A stretch of 64,000 nt of DNA from Isoetes taiwanensis (GCA_021234155.1 JAJEKV010000051.1:9136105-9200104); one strand, 5' to 3'; shown: positions 49,870 to 62,799, numbered from the stretch's first letter. Program-made: numbers and translations. The notes: generated by a model from the sequence alone, not told the origin.

Positions 49870-51000
49870 TATGAAAACTATAGCACCTGAGTATGTTTCC
49901 TGTGGTGGTAGCGCTATCAGATTTAATCCACATTTAAGATCAGAAGGCACTATAGGGTTTTGTAATAAGAGGCAAGTATTGGGACATCTTTTATGGACAT
50001 TGTTACTGCATTTTATGTGGGCTTATGAATCCCTTATTCCGAACGCAATCTACCAGATGGAAAGTTGCAAATGCCAAAACATGATGTGCGTTTCTATGAG
50101 ATATTCTAGAAAGATCAAAGGAACAGTCTGCGTGCCCAGCCTTTCATTTTCTGAGGTATATGACTGAGTGCTTCCTATAATGTAAGGATGCAGATACGTT
50201 TTTGTAGGTTATGGCTCTTGAAAAAGCAAGTTATTCTCTTTTAGGTCCTAGCTTGAAAACTTATTAATTTAGCTTCAGAAATTGCACGTTTACCTTCATG
50301 ACACTTCATGTCATGTGGCTCAGAGTAAAAAAGAAAGAATTGGCAAGAGTTGTGGTATAAATATGTCAGATGCTCAAGTAGCGAAGGGTGAAGTGCAAAA
50401 TCTCTCGGCTTTAAATGGTAATACTTGTGTGAACATTAGCTTTAAGTACTGTGGACATGTTGCATAGTCAACTTGATTATTGATTATACATCCTTTTCAA
50501 TTGGCAGGAGAATTTAAGATGCCAACAAGCTTCCTCTTTGGTGAATCAGCATGATGTATATGAGGAGCTTCGTATTGGTTGTGGGAAAGCTGCACACTCA
50601 CTCTATAGGCACTTTCAGCTCCTCCTCCAGGCTGTGGGGATTAAAGAGGCAAGCTCAATGCGATTGATTCGAGGGACATTGGGCTATAAGTATAGCAGAT
50701 CTGCAGACACACCTTCAGCAACAACAGGTGTCCCATATGATGTGTATAGGCAAGTGCAGAGGGGATTATTATGTGATTTAGATCCTTGGTCTATATATGT
50801 CCTGAAACAGTATTTGCGAATGAGATGCTTTATGGGCTACTGGAAGGCGAGCAACACTGTTGGATGCTTTATGTGATGGAATTGTTGACAGTGAAATGAT
50901 TGTTGGACCAACCAAACAAGATATTATTCTTGGTCTTGGTAGTAAGTAGTCAAGTGTATTAGAAATGTTTCCCACGTACTGGATGGAACTATACTAATGG
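49870..51000 (+). other. Unidentified coding-like exons
   Basis: Three blocks look coding: 50040-50155, 50277-50417 and 50508-50876. Each is bounded by plausible splice sites (the last begins after a GGCAG acceptor). The longest reads NQHDVYEELRIGCGKAAHSL, then VPYDVYRQVQRGLLCDLDPW. A frame change occurs near 50815. I do not recognise the family. It could be part of a multi-exon gene or a decayed copy. Confidence 0.35.
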
Positions 51001-52019
51001 CTCTTGCAGCTTCCATTGGAAACGTTTGCATTGTTTCATGACCTCCTACTACCATATTCTATATTCTGGTCCAAGTGATAGTGCCTTGGAAATATTTTGT
51101 AGTCGCCAAGAAGCATTAGAGTTTTAGTAGCTAGGCTTTATGTTTGCAATTCAAAAGTATGGATGCATATCCATTGCATTTTCTACCAGCAGTTTTCTCT
51201 GCAACTTTGGAACCATGCACAGTGCAAAGGGGTATCTCTTGAGCTTTCTGGCAGTGCCTTTAACAATACATATAAGTTGTAGAATATTGATCTGCAAATT
51301 ATAGATGACATGTTCTGACATCTACTTACATAATTTCCATGTAAATTGCATAATAGAAAAGATTTACATTTGTTTCCATTCGATATGAATGATGCCATTT
51401 GCAGTGAATTAATATCTTAGATCTGTAAATTATCCATGCGCTTTTTTGTAAGAATGCGTAGGCCTAATACATCGAAACATTTTGAACTGCTTCATCATCA
51501 CTCACCTTTATTTTTTGAACTTTAATTGAGCCTTATATAATTCAAGGTTGCCATTGGCTATTTAACGGCGAGTTATACGGTGCTTGATGGTGTTGCTTAT
51601 GTTTTGGGTTTTTGGCAGGTGAACCTCTTCTCATCGTATAGATAGATAAAGAGATAGTATTTTTATTATGTAAGAACGTTAGATCTACGACTTTTTTACA
51701 ATCAGTTGCACAGTGTCACAAACATTTTATATCAATTACAAGGGAAAGAAAAAAAATAAAAAAGATAGATTTAATTCAGCTGTAGTCAAATTGTAGGAAC
51801 ATTGTCGAGAGAAGCTATTCATGTGTAGTTTATAAATCCATTTTATTACTCCCATTCATTTGAGATCATTTTCTCTTCCTAAAGGCTAATGCTTAAATTA
51901 TTTGAAAACAGTTATCACGCGACATCTATAACATCATCACATAAAGTTTGCACAATCATCTTGGTATTGTCGGGATGGTATTTATGCCAAGGTTTGGAGT
52001 CAGATTTCGATGTGGTAAC
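51001..52019. other. Anonymous sequence
   Basis: AT-rich with no gene, RNA gene or notable repeat recognised. Confidence 0.4.
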
Positions 52020-52262
<243 letters not shown>

Positions 52263-52511
52263 TAATAAATACTGGTTTTGAGGAGCTTGTTTCTATATTT
52301 GAGCAGCTTATTTTCTCGAGTCTTTTCTTGCGCTTGTTGTTTCGATGGCTAAAGGGATGGACTTACTCGGGCTACAATTAGAAGGTATTGGGTTGAAGAC
52401 ATGAGCCCTGATTTATGCCATTTCTCAAGAGCTGCTGCGGTCAGGTAGTGAAATCTTGGAGCCATGGAGCGTTGTTTCCATACTCTTCTGCTTGCAGGTT
52501 CGGGTGTGTGG

Positions 52512-52514
52512 AGG
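52512..52514. other. Left 3-bp target duplication of CACTA element
   Basis: AGG here is repeated at 63318-63320, directly outside the opposite element end. Confidence 0.7.
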
Positions 52515-52534
52515 CACTAGTAGAATATAATATA

Positions 52535-52815
52535 GTTTGTAACGTATTTTGTAACAGAAAATACATTAATTAGTATTTTTTTATTTGCGTCACAAAAGGT
52601 GATTTGTGACGCGTTACCAACGAAGAACCACTTGTAACACGTTACAAAATTTTATTCTGTCACACGTTGCTAACGCAATATTTGCGACGTGTAACAAACT
52701 TTAATAATAATTGTCGCGCGTCACTAATTAACTTTTATACCACGTGTATTTGTAGTTGTCACGCATCACGAATGATTTTTAATAATTACCATGGTTCGTT
52801 GTCACGGGTGTCAAT
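52535..52815. repeat. Subterminal repeat field, left end of CACTA element
   Basis: At least eight near-palindromic variants of GTNACRCGTNAC (for example GTGACGCGTTAC, GTAACACGTTAC, GTCGCGCGTCAC) alternate in orientation. Such arrays are transposase-binding sites in known CACTA elements; binding here is inferred. Confidence 0.7.
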
Positions 52816-53984
52816 TGCAAATAAATTAAATTAAAACTAGCAAAAAGGCGCAACAGCAGGCTTGAATAGTATTAGGCTTGGATTGAGTTTCTCATTAGGA
52901 AAGCATGTATCAGACAAACTATTTAGATTGAAAGGCTACACTTTAGAACATTGCCATCTACTATATGTGACTTGTGGACTATTATTGCATAACACAAGGC
53001 CAATGGGCAACTAGGGTCCAACTGCAATTCGGGTTCTTAAGTTTCCTTTGTGGACGATGGACATGCTAGTCTATGGGTAGCATTTCTATGTCAATATACT
53101 CTTCAAGTTTTTTATATTAACTTGATCAAGATACACTAGAAGCTTAAAGAAGCTTCGCTAGATCAATGTACTTTGGAAGATGAAACTTGTTGAATAGGAT
53201 GACAAAACATGCACTTTAAATAAGCAGAATAGCCTAGGGAATAGTAACAAGCTAACGGACTTGAGAATCTCTTTAAAGGATGAAAATTGTATTTTCATAA
53301 GGGGTGAAAGGCGTTCTTTAATATGGACAATTGGACTAAATATTGGCATCGGTATTGTTGACTTATTGTTCGGACATATGAGTGTGGTAGCCCTAGGTTG
53401 GTTATAATTTTTCAATAGTATGAAATGATATATATTTGATACTCAAGAACTTGTTGGAAATGGCCACTATGCTATTTTATCGAGGCAAAGAAGGGAAAGA
53501 AGGAAAACAAGCATATTTAAGCACAAGCTTAATTTTTAGCAATTTCTAAGATTACCTTGAAGTTGAATGAAAACTTTACGACAAATTGTTCCTCAATTAA
53601 GACACATTTTCTGTTCAAGTTGACATATATGTCAAATCAAATGTAGCAAAAATATTTGATAGCAATACATATGATGAAGCAGGCATGGGAAACATAGATG
53701 TCAAATCAAGTGTAGCAAAAACATTTGATAGCAATACATATGGTGAAGCGGGCATGGGATTTAGTTCGGAGGCATGATTTGCAATAAGCATTCCTCATTC
53801 TATGTTTAAGTGGAGCTTGCATGTTCCCAACAAAGATATCCACGTTTTAACAGGTGGTCAAAATGGCATTCAATTAAGCCAGCACAACTCTATGCAGACA
53901 GGATGCTACATCCTATGAATTCATCCATCATCATTCCCTCCATATGCTGTTGGACAATTCCTGGAAGTACCTTACAATGTCCAT
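52816..53984. other. CACTA interior without recognised gene; 69-bp tandem pair
   Basis: Two copies of a 69-bp unit (53629-53697 and 53698-53760, shared GATAGCAATACATATG) are the only structure I see. Confidence 0.5.
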
Positions 53985-55040
53985 GTCAAGCATATGCTGA
54001 AATTGTGGCAGTGCATGATATTGCATCACATTCAGGCATATTGTTAAAAAGGTAATGTGCATGCTTTAAGCACCCACACTTCGAGTACATGTTAATAAGA
54101 GAAGTTTGTACAGAAGTTTCTGACTTAAATTTACTATTTGCAGTACAAGAATGAATCCGCTTTCCTCTCATGAGGGCTGCCTTCCTTGTGCACACATCTA
54201 GGATGTTGATGAAAGTCACTTTATCTGAGGTCACCTACAGTCCAGGAGATGGCATTTAGCACATGCATTGCTTGAAAGATTTGCAAAGCCTCCATGAGCA
54301 TAACCTAAAATCATGAGAGTCCATGAGATAACATTGCATTCGGGCATCCTGTGAAAAAATTTAATAGCCCCCCTTAGCTGCCCATCTTTACTATAAGCTG
54401 CAATCATGGCATTCCATGAGAATGGGTGATTTAGCTGAGGTACCATGAGAACAGATTTAACTGAAAAATTTGCTCGACAAGTTTGATAGCCTCCTTCAGA
54501 TTTCCACGTTGTCTACAACCTGCAATTATAGAGTTCCATGAGTCCACGTCCTTGTAAGGCAATTGTTGAAACAACTGAAAAGTTTCTTCAATCCTTCCAT
54601 GTTGGGCATAAGCTGAAATCACGATATTTTAGGACATCTAAATTCCTTTCAGGCATTTGCTGAAATATTTGGAATGCATCACTTAATAGTCCCTGCCTAG
54701 CATAACATGCAATACCAACACATTTTTGTGTGACATCTGATAAAAAGGTTTAAGAGCTTCCATAAGCTGGCCTTGCAAAAAATAACATGTGATCATGGCA
54801 TTCCAAGACACCACATTCTGTACAGGCATTTGTCAAAAGAGATTCAATGCAACCTTCAACTGCCCATGTTGAGCATAGGCTGAGAACATAGACTGTATTT
54901 ACGAATTTGCTTACCTTGCACTATGTCCTTTATGTCCATGCGTCTTCTCAACAGAGAAATAATGGCAGATCTATTCCAAATATGCCCATTCAACCAGTCC
55001 CTTTCTTGGCACACATGCATTTGATTCCCATCGAACATGC
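53985..55040 (-). pseudogene. PPR protein pseudogene
   Basis: Successive minus-strand frames (55038-54856, 54622-54431, 54446-54231, 54234-53986) carry plant PPR repeats in order: YAQHGRIEETFQLFQQLP, DVDSWNSIIAGCRQRGNLKEA, FSWNAMIAAYSKDGQLRGA, NVISWTLMILGYAHGG, then VTFINILDVC, LINMYSKCGCLKHA and CDAISCTATISAYA. Alternating long and short repeats point to the PLS class, which acts in organelle RNA processing. Frames change at least four times and the start and any DYW end are missing. Confidence 0.82.
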
Positions 55041-56179
55041 CATTTTGTTCTGATTTTCATCCTCACAATTTAGATTGTAGTCATAGGCTGACGTTTGTCT
55101 ACATAATGTGCTAATTAGTATACAAAAACCATTGCTTGTCCATAAGCAATATATCGTGTCCATGGGCGCAGGTTTGAAACAAACCTCATAGAGTTGTCAC
55201 TCCACTTGATTACGTTGGACCATGTTTCCAAGCATCTGCAGCGAAAACAAAAATGATTACATCGATGCCTTAAAAGTCATAACAAGAAACTAGAGATCTG
55301 CTAGAGGCCTAAATCGGATAAGCAAGCTAAGCTTTATACATTCTCTCATGGATAACAGATGATACATACACGAAGGTCCCCATTAAATTTGGCAATCCAA
55401 AATTAAACTCGTTTAGAACAACAGAATGGTCATGCTGGTAGGGTTAATATTATATGCAGCAGAAAAACATAAGAATGATCTCCTATAGATAGAAGGATAC
55501 TTCATAGATTAAGTTTTCTTACCAATGTCGAACAAGAAATACACAATCAAAACTTGCGGCAGAAGAAGCCATGTCTAGCCGGAAGCTTGGCTAAGTAAAC
55601 TACGGAAGGAAGGTGGCCTTGGGCCGGGTATGGAATTACTAGGACGTGCTTGGAAGCCATTTCCGGCATAACCGAGCTTCAAAGAAATGGCGCTTCTATA
55701 TAAGAATCAAGATTTGGTTTACCAGCTAGCGGCCATGGCACTTTCAAATTAAGGGTGCCGTTTCTCATAGCATCTCGACAATGTGGCAGCAGGCCTAGAA
55801 GCGCGAGAAGATTATGGAGATTATCTCAAATCCGGCAATTAAAGAAGCGCCAGAACCACGTCCGTTCCTCAAAAGTCATGAAGCTCAAAAGTCATGAAGC
55901 AAAGTATTTTTCTCAACCGTTTGTCAAGATAGATCTAAATCCAATGGTGCAAGAAGAGGCCAGGTCATTTTTTCTTACACGTGGATAGGCTAGGCTTTGA
56001 GATAATGTGACGCTCGAGGTTAGGCTGTTGCGCTAAAAAAAAATAAAAAAAAAAAAGAGGGAAAGGGAGGGGGAGGGGGATGAATATCTCTAAGGAGTAA
56101 AAGAATACAATGAAAAAATTGATTCTATGATACAAAATAATGTATACAAAAAAATATGGTTCAAATTGTCTCAACATGT
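55041..56179. other. CACTA interior, no recognised gene
   Basis: Short open frames only. A purine-rich run lies at 56037-56085. Confidence 0.45.
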
Positions 56180-56916
56180 TTATGCATCATAGCTACTGCT
56201 CCTATCATCATCTCCATCAAAATAATCCCGGTGCATGCGTATCTCATCATCTTCTATGCTAGGGGGGATGCTATCATTAGCAGAATCCACGTTAGGAGCA
56301 TCAATATCGCCCCCTCCTTCATCGCCTAGTCGCGCCATAATTCTCTGCAAAAGAATTATGATTAATAAACATCAAGGATCAATGTTATTGCATAAATAAT
56401 GTCATATGATCTTACTTCTTGATTGGTATGGTGCAAGGGCCATGTGTTATGTCGAGCAAGATATATCTCCAACTCAGCAAAAGACATTCTTTTAGCGAAT
56501 TGGGCTTGGTCAAACGTTGGCTCTTTTCCATATTTTTGGTACTGAAATTAAACAATATAAAAGATTTGTTAGCTTTATTTATACTCGAGTAATAGAACCA
56601 AAAGAGAAAAAAAAAAAGGAAAGAAAAAAAAAAAGGTTAGCAAACTTACAAACTTCGTGGCAAACGTTAGTTCACCACCACTACCAAGTCGATGGGCCGC
56701 ACCAGTATCTTCCTTTCTAGCACTGTAGCATAACCACTTCAATAAAGTTTTTAATAATAAACAAGATATATCAAGTAATTGTAGGACTTACGCAGCAGCT
56801 GCTTTTTGTTGTACATGTTTCTGATCTCCTGCTTTATCCAATTGGGCTTCTTTAATTGCCCAATTCCAAAACTCATCACTTGCTCTTTTAGGTTTTGGAT
56901 CTTCTCCAAAGACATC
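56180..56916 (-). CDS. Spliced gene resembling plant Ptta/En/Spm transposon protein (3' part)
   Basis: Four exons on the minus strand keep one open frame across GT-AG introns: 56916-56792, 56722-56650, 56541-56416 and 56344-56180 (TAA at 56182-56180). Together they give 163 codons with the stop. The product reads SDEFWNWAIKEAQLDKAGDQ, then RLGSGGELTFATKF, then YGKEPTFDQAQFAKR, and ends in a very acidic tail (DYFDGDDDRSSSYDA). A basic helical start, a GG..(S/T)FA segment and a GKEPT segment occur in that order in plant En/Spm-associated proteins of the Ptta type. Upstream exons were not found. Intact frames suggest it was under selection recently. The assignment is tentative and rests on motif order and the CACTA context. 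Confidence 0.5.
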
Positions 56917-57114
56917 CTAGTTTTTTGCTTCATTCTATAACTTCATGTCCTACAAAACCATAGAATTGAAATGTGAGTTTCAACTCTAACAACATATAAA
57001 CACTTCCAAAATATCAAATGATCTTAAAAATAAGGCGTTGGCATTCTATTTTATAAATTTCTATATGATTACCTTAAAACGCCAGACGTCTTGCGCTTCA
57101 CTTCAGATTTATCA

Positions 57115-57345
57115 AATCCGATACCATCTCCAAAAAGAGGTGTGTGCTTCCATCCTGTGCCCATTTTGGGTATACGTGGCAATGATAAAATTCCAAGACA
57201 CTATGTTTTGTCCGTCTTAACAAAAATATCCCAGGCAACTCTAGGGAGTGCAAACTTTCCGTACATATTCAACAGCATATAAAAAACAGATATATCCATT
57301 TTGAAATGAGTGAAAAGAATGCAGGTGTGTATCTGCAGGCTCCCT
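57115..57345 (-). pseudogene. Second PPR relic
   Basis: On the minus strand frames read LQIHTCILFTHFKMDISVF, LLNMYGKFALPRVAWDIFVK and, after a frame break, SWNFIIATYTQNGH, which are PPR L-type motifs. It may belong to the same disrupted gene as 53985-55040 with the Ptta-like gene between, or to another copy. Confidence 0.6.
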
Positions 57346-57716
57346 TAAGTCTTGGTGTGGTGATTTCCTGCAATATTCACCTCCTAAGCTACTCAAGATG
57401 TGCTACTTTATAAGGTGGTGCTATATCAGGACCATATTACAAGTAGACTGATTAGAAAGAAAGCTGCATTAAAAGAAACAAAGTGCTACTCATTAGAAAG
57501 AAAGCTGCATTAAAAGAAAGCTGTATGACATGCCATAAATTTGACAACGTGTTTATGTCAAACTCTCCTGGTCCTATGTTGATGTTGACGGGCCTAGATT
57601 GATGTTTTAAAGGAAGATGCAAATAGAACAGAATTTACTTGCATTCTTCTGTTCTTTTTCTCTCTTTTGCTGCTCTAAATTCACCAAGGATTTGCCTAAG
57701 AAGGTGCTATTTATTT

Positions 57717-57872
57717 TACTTACGGAGTATTCCTGGACATATGCGGACAGATATTGAAGGATTAGAGGAAATTACAAGACTTGCAAATTTGGGCAAACTT
57801 GAAATCCCAGTTGGCCAATCATATCCATTGGAGGCAGCATCAGAAGCTCGTCGTGCAAGAGAAAGCATGCAG
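57717..57872 (+). pseudogene. Exon-like fragment of an NAD(P)H oxidoreductase-like gene
   Basis: The frame reads GLEEITRLANLGKLEIPVGQ then SYPLEAASEARRARESMQ and stops being coding at an AG/GT donor-like site (57872). This resembles the C-terminal segment of zinc-type alcohol dehydrogenase/quinone oxidoreductases (LxxGKLxxPVGxxYPLExAxEAHR). Only one exon is present. I see no matching upstream or downstream exon. Confidence 0.5.
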
Positions 57873-57899
57873 GTTAGAAGGACATGTTAGAAGGCTGAC

Positions 57900-59000
57900 C
57901 AAGAAACATCATAAGTAGCACACATTCATTTCAGATTCAAGATAAATGATGTTTCAGATTCAGATTCTAATGTTCATCTTTTGCTATGATCTGCAGCAAG
58001 CATTTACAATTGGGATATAAAAGAAGGAAGCTTGGAAAATGTACTACAATTGCTGGAGGAATGTAGGTCAATGCAATGCTGGGAGGTTTAAAACTGGCTT
58101 GTAAACTTTCAGGGTCGATGAAAGCCTCAGTTAGTTCAAGAGAAAAATGAAATTGTTCTGTACCTTATGTTAGGATTGAAGCTAGTTTGGGGCATTAGCA
58201 TTGTTTTGGGACCATATCTAGAGAAAAGAGACTGACTGACTGTTAGGATCCCACAGTATGACTGACAGAGTGCAAATGCATGGTGCATATATTGCATTGC
58301 ATATCCGTGCATGCAATGGTGGCAAACAAGAACAAAAGCACGATTTAATGCACAAAATTTGAGCTGCATATCAGTGGATAGTTTGATACAAGGGTAAGGC
58401 ATGCACTTGCATTTGCAGCTTTTGATAGTACTATATTGGTTCAATTCAAGGACCTGGCTTGGAGAGAACATACTACGACCGTTTCTTTATCCAAGACCTG
58501 GCCACCATCACTACTTGGCCTAAGGTGCTGTAGCAAGTGTTCAACAAACAGAAATTTGTTTTGTAAAGACAGAGAAAATTGTTGTTGTCTCTGAAAATGG
58601 TAAAACTGTATCAGAAAATTGGCCGACTTTGGAAGGGTCGTTCTCCCTGTACAGAGATCGGAATTTTGCAATTCAAAGACTAAAAATGATCAGCTGAGAG
58701 TCTACTTTCCAAAGAAACTGAAATCACTCAATTTGACTGACTATAACTCGAGTTAATGGATTCCAAACACAAGCACCTTTTCTATGACAGTTTTGGAAAA
58801 GTTGGAGCTTGTATCAAGTATATTTATGAGACCATTTTGGAATGAACTTGACAAACTTGATAACCATACTTCTATATACTATACTTCCCCTTCCCAACCA
58901 ACCTAGAACACAACTAGTAGCACAACTCTTTACCTACAAATAAAGGCAATATCTGCTAAAGATTCAAGCATATTAATGCGCAGCACTGAAAATCTGAAAA
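57900..59000. other. CACTA interior, no recognised gene
   Basis: AT-rich with short frames only. AGAAAGAAAGCTGCATTAAAAG is also duplicated just upstream near 57450-57510. Confidence 0.4.
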
Positions 59001-59006
59001 TATCCA

Positions 59007-59363
59007 ATGCTAAAGATTCAAGTGCGCAGCACTGAAAAATCTGAAAGCTTGGAAACATACCTTGGAAAGGAGACTTTGTGTAGCTACTTGGAGACAACGT
59101 CCAGTCATTTGGGTATGCTACACTTTGGGGTACAATGTGCAGATGAAAAATCTCTAACCGTGCATACATGTCTTATGAAACTTGGACGTTTAAATGAGGC
59201 CAAAGTCATGCTCAAAAGCATTGAACGTCCCAATTCAGCTGGAAATTGCAGCAAAAATTCACATGGGAAATCTTTTGAACGTGTTCAAGAAGTACTTCAT
59301 GAGATAGAAGGTATCAATCCGATTCAGAGAGGAAGTGCAGCAAAGCACTGGGCTGCAGGATAG
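59007..59363 (+). pseudogene. TPR-protein fragment (SDI1/MS5-like)
   Basis: The frame contains CADEKSLTVHTCLMKLGRLN then EAKVMLKSIE, and later SFERVQEVLHEIEG. The order CLMKxGRxxEAxxxL, spacer, (Y/F)ERxxExLxEIE matches the C-terminal TPR part of the plant SDI1/MS5 group (sulfur-deficiency and male-sterility proteins). The N-terminal TPRs are absent and the start is not convincing, so it is probably a captured 3' exon ending at the TAG at 59361-59363. Confidence 0.5.
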
Positions 59364-60830
59364 AACAGTTTTTCCCATAAACAAACAAAGCGCTGTTTTT
59401 CCCTTTGCATTTGGAGACACTGATAATGTAATATGTACTGTTACCCCTTGGTTCTGGCCTAGTTAAGGCAACATAAATATATAAAGAGAGGTTCAGCAAG
59501 AAGAAGTGTCCCATTACGTCAGCCTTCAATGTTTAAGACGTTGGTGAAGAGCATGGAATGCATGATAAAATGTAAAAATGATGATGTTGATTCAATTTCT
59601 TAAAGCCAGGAGGTACCTGAGTTCCGAAAATCTGATAAGTGCTCCACACTTGATTTGCTCCAATGTCTGCTCAAAGGTTGTTCTGCTGCAAATGCAGTCA
59701 CTGCTGTGAAGTAAAACACCTGCTCCATAAAATAGAGTTGAGAAAACTCAAGACTTGTGATAAAATGACTGGCCCAAATGAGAGCGCATACCATCTGCTG
59801 CTAGTAAGAAATCGATTCCAATTGTCGTGGCTAAGCTTCACTTCACAATCGGCACCAACACAGTCCACGGAATGCTCCAGTTCTCCGGAGTGGACCTCTA
59901 ACTAATTAATGTGCATTAGCCATTGTTTCTTGCCAGAACTACCTGCATAGATACAACAAAAAGCATATCCTGGAAAGAAAACCTCTTTGCACAAAAAATA
60001 AGCATCTATGCAACAAAAAGCACGAATCCTTGAAAGTAAACCTTCTTACACAGAAAATAAGTAAGCACAGACCTCCATATGCATTTGCCCTTAAAGATCG
60101 ATCACTTTCTTGCTCATGTCTGGAATATTCACCCATTTAAAAATGTGAAGATCGAGATCTCTGAGTTCTTGAACAACCTCCAGAAGATGTCCTTGATTCC
60201 ACTGCACCAACTAGCAACGTAAGCAATGAAAGAACTAGAAACTATGTTTTGAAATTCATTTTGCCAAGATTTCAAAATGGTATGTTAGATAATAGAGTAT
60301 ATAAAAGGCTATCTTTCAAGCAGAGCTATAGTATTTTCTGCTCTAAATTTGCAGTGCCATAAATATTTTTCTGTTGTCAAGTCTTGGCTACTTCAAACAT
60401 TTCTGTTGCCATCTCCAGATAATATTACTGCATTATCTTAGGCCATACTAAAAGCATTATCTTACAGGTTGTTTGCATCTCATTGTGGCGGAACGACCTG
60501 ATTTAAAAAATGATAATCAAGCTGACAAATTTTATGGTCTTCAGTGAAAATAAAGATCAGAATTGTCACTCCATTTCTATTTCCTAAACAGACGATACTT
60601 GGGTTTCTTTTCCGCTTCTGTTTCCGCCATAGCCAGCCGGTTTCATCAAAAATTTTCACGAGAAAATTTTCTGGAGGCTTTAGATGCGTGATGCATCAAT
60701 TTTACATTAGATGTAGGGGATCAAAAATACCTGGAATAAAGATTAGAAGCGACTACAGATCAACCGAATGAGGCCCGCACCGCAAACAAGATTGATCAGC
60801 ACTGGCGGGAATCAAGAAAGATTGAACAAT
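59364..60830. other. CACTA interior, no recognised gene
   Basis: Short frames only. A duplicated motif (GCATAGATACAACAAAAAGCA, repeated with variation at 59945 and 60003) is visible. Confidence 0.4.
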
Positions 60831-60834
60831 TTTG

Positions 60835-60905
60835 GATTATTTGTGACGGATAGGGGCACACATGTTACTCGTTACAACACAATTGGGATTCCTCGCCACC
60901 TGTGA
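60835..60905. repeat. Internal subterminal-type repeat patch
   Basis: TTTGTGACGG, GTTACTCGTTAC and TGTGACTCGTCAC match the motif class of the element ends but lie 2.4 kb inside the right end. A CACTGGCGGGAATC sequence begins 35 bp upstream, so this may be the remnant end of a nested relative. Confidence 0.5.
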
Positions 60906-61840
60906 CTCGTCACAAAGTAATTCGTATTTAGCCTTTATGTATTGAATTGAATTAAATATTGCTCTGCTCATCCCATGGTTTAACTAAAATTGTATCAATA
61001 TTTTCTAAGGTGTTATCAATATTGTCCAATACGCCTTATCCATCCACGCTCTAAGTGCTAGTCTTTGAAACAATTTATGCTCTTATTATGTGCCATCAAT
61101 GTTGGAGTTCCTTTATGCATCTCCAAAGTATAGTGCCATGCTAGGGGATATAAGAGAAATGACTGTAGTCCCTTTCAAAGGTTTTAAATTGTATTTTTTC
61201 TATTGACGGCTCGAAATTAGGGGACCGTAGTCCCTTTCAAGGTTTTAAAATGCTCAACTTTCAACTTTGTCATCTTTCACGTCATTCATAGTATATTCAA
61301 CACTTTGGCTTAAAAAAAGCACTTGTTAGGCCTCTATCTAGTCTAAAGTTGGTGGCATACTGTGCAAATCACCCTAATTGAGTAGATGCTATAACGAGAT
61401 GTACTAGCAAATATAGAAAAGTATGTGCCATCAAGGTGCATCTCCAAAGCATGTGAGGGTTTTATTTTTAGCTACTATACATTGTTGAACACATTTTGCT
61501 CATTGGTGCCTATGATGCTAGGGAAATATATTGGACATCATGATCTATACTTAAGTCGGCAAGATTCCATTTATGGAACCTGTGCTCTTGGTCTATAAGA
61601 TAGATAGATAGATAAGGTGGGTGGATCACTACACATGAAGTTTACAAAAGGTTTGTATCCATAAGATGACTTGAAGTGATAAGGAACATAGTTGTAATAC
61701 TAAGTTCTTCCCCGCACTTAAATTTTATCTATAACCTAGGCTAGATATCTATGCAAATATCCAACATTGATATTTTTCACATTCACAACTTATGCATGCA
61801 TCTTGTATAAGTCTGGCATAAGGTGTTTTAGAGTGCAGGA
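60906..61840. other. CACTA interior, no recognised gene
   Basis: AT-rich. A short direct repeat of GGGGA(T/C)..AGTCCCTTTCAA(A)GGTTTTAAA occurs at 61150 and 61220, and (GATA)n at 61600-61616. Confidence 0.4.
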
Positions 61841-62110
61841 CCATGGAGTCTATAGGTAGCCCTAGCCTATAGGTACCACCCCTAATTTAAGTGTGCTCAT
61901 CTTCTTGTATGTCTACATATATAGACCATGGGGTCTATAGGTAGCTCTAGCCTATAGGTACCACCCCTATTTTAAGTGTGCTCATCTTCTTATATGTCTA
62001 CATATATAAAGTTTGCTATTCTTACCCACATATACGAATCCTAAATGTTACCCCTACAACTACATTAATATAAATGTAGAATCCTAAAAGTTACCCCTAC
62101 AACTACTTTA
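61841..62110. repeat. 85-bp and 44-bp tandem duplications
   Basis: A unit starting CCATGGAGTCTATAGG at 61841 recurs at 61926 (period 85). A unit starting GAATCCTAAA at 62037 recurs at 62081 (period 44). They abut the Helitron end at 62118. Confidence 0.85.
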
Positions 62111-62117
62111 ATATAAA

Positions 62118-62145
62118 CTAGTAATGGTGCCCAGCGTTGCTGGGC
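62118..62145 (-). mobile_element. Helitron 3' terminus (minus strand), inside CACTA element
   Basis: CTAG with host A, seven bases, then a perfect stem GCCCAGC-GTT-GCTGGGC. It has the same geometry as the end at 26042. The body would lie to the right; the 5' end was not found. Confidence 0.72.
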
Positions 62146-62460
62146 ATAATTTGGAAGCCTATGAAAGTTCTAGCTGCAATGAGAAAATTACGCAGTATTA
62201 ATTTAACATTTGTACTCTTTTCTCGTAATTTCTGTACAAAGGATAAAAAATGAACGGGTGCCAAGAATATGTTGTTGGATTCGTTTTGAACCATATAAAT
62301 CATCGGTTGATTGCTCCAGCTGAGCAATGTGTTCGAGCACATCGTCTGCATCATTTTTTGTAGGTGCCTGTAAAGCAAAAGCATGATGCTAATTGATACA
62401 TTTTTATGGATGCACTCAAAACAAAAAGCATGACGTTAATTGATATATTTTTTTGAATGC
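62146..62460 (-). other. Helitron interior with exon-like minus-strand stretch
   Basis: Reading from about 62367 to 62210 on the minus strand gives APTKNDADDVLEHIAQLEQ and onward for some 50 codons before a stop. I do not recognise it. It could be a captured exon or chance. Confidence 0.3.
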
Positions 62461-62799
62461 AATGAAAAAGATGTCTTATCCTAGGGTTGATAACAATGCC
62501 AAGATCTTTCGATACCTAAGTTGTGTGTTCATTATTGTCTTCCATCTTCGTTGCAGGGAGAATTTTAAGAGAAAGTTCTTTAAAAAAGGGCCTTTTTATC
62601 CATGTCACACGTCATTTTACCGTACCCCCTTTCGTTTCGTATAACCCTTGTAGCTGTTGTTAAAAAAGGACATGACAATACAATCATTTAAGTATAAAAT
62701 TGTAGTTGTTGAAAAATGACATGGCGCATAGTTGTAGAAAAGAACATGGCAACACTACAACCCCAACATTTGGTCCACGGCTGAAAACAATAGTAAAAA

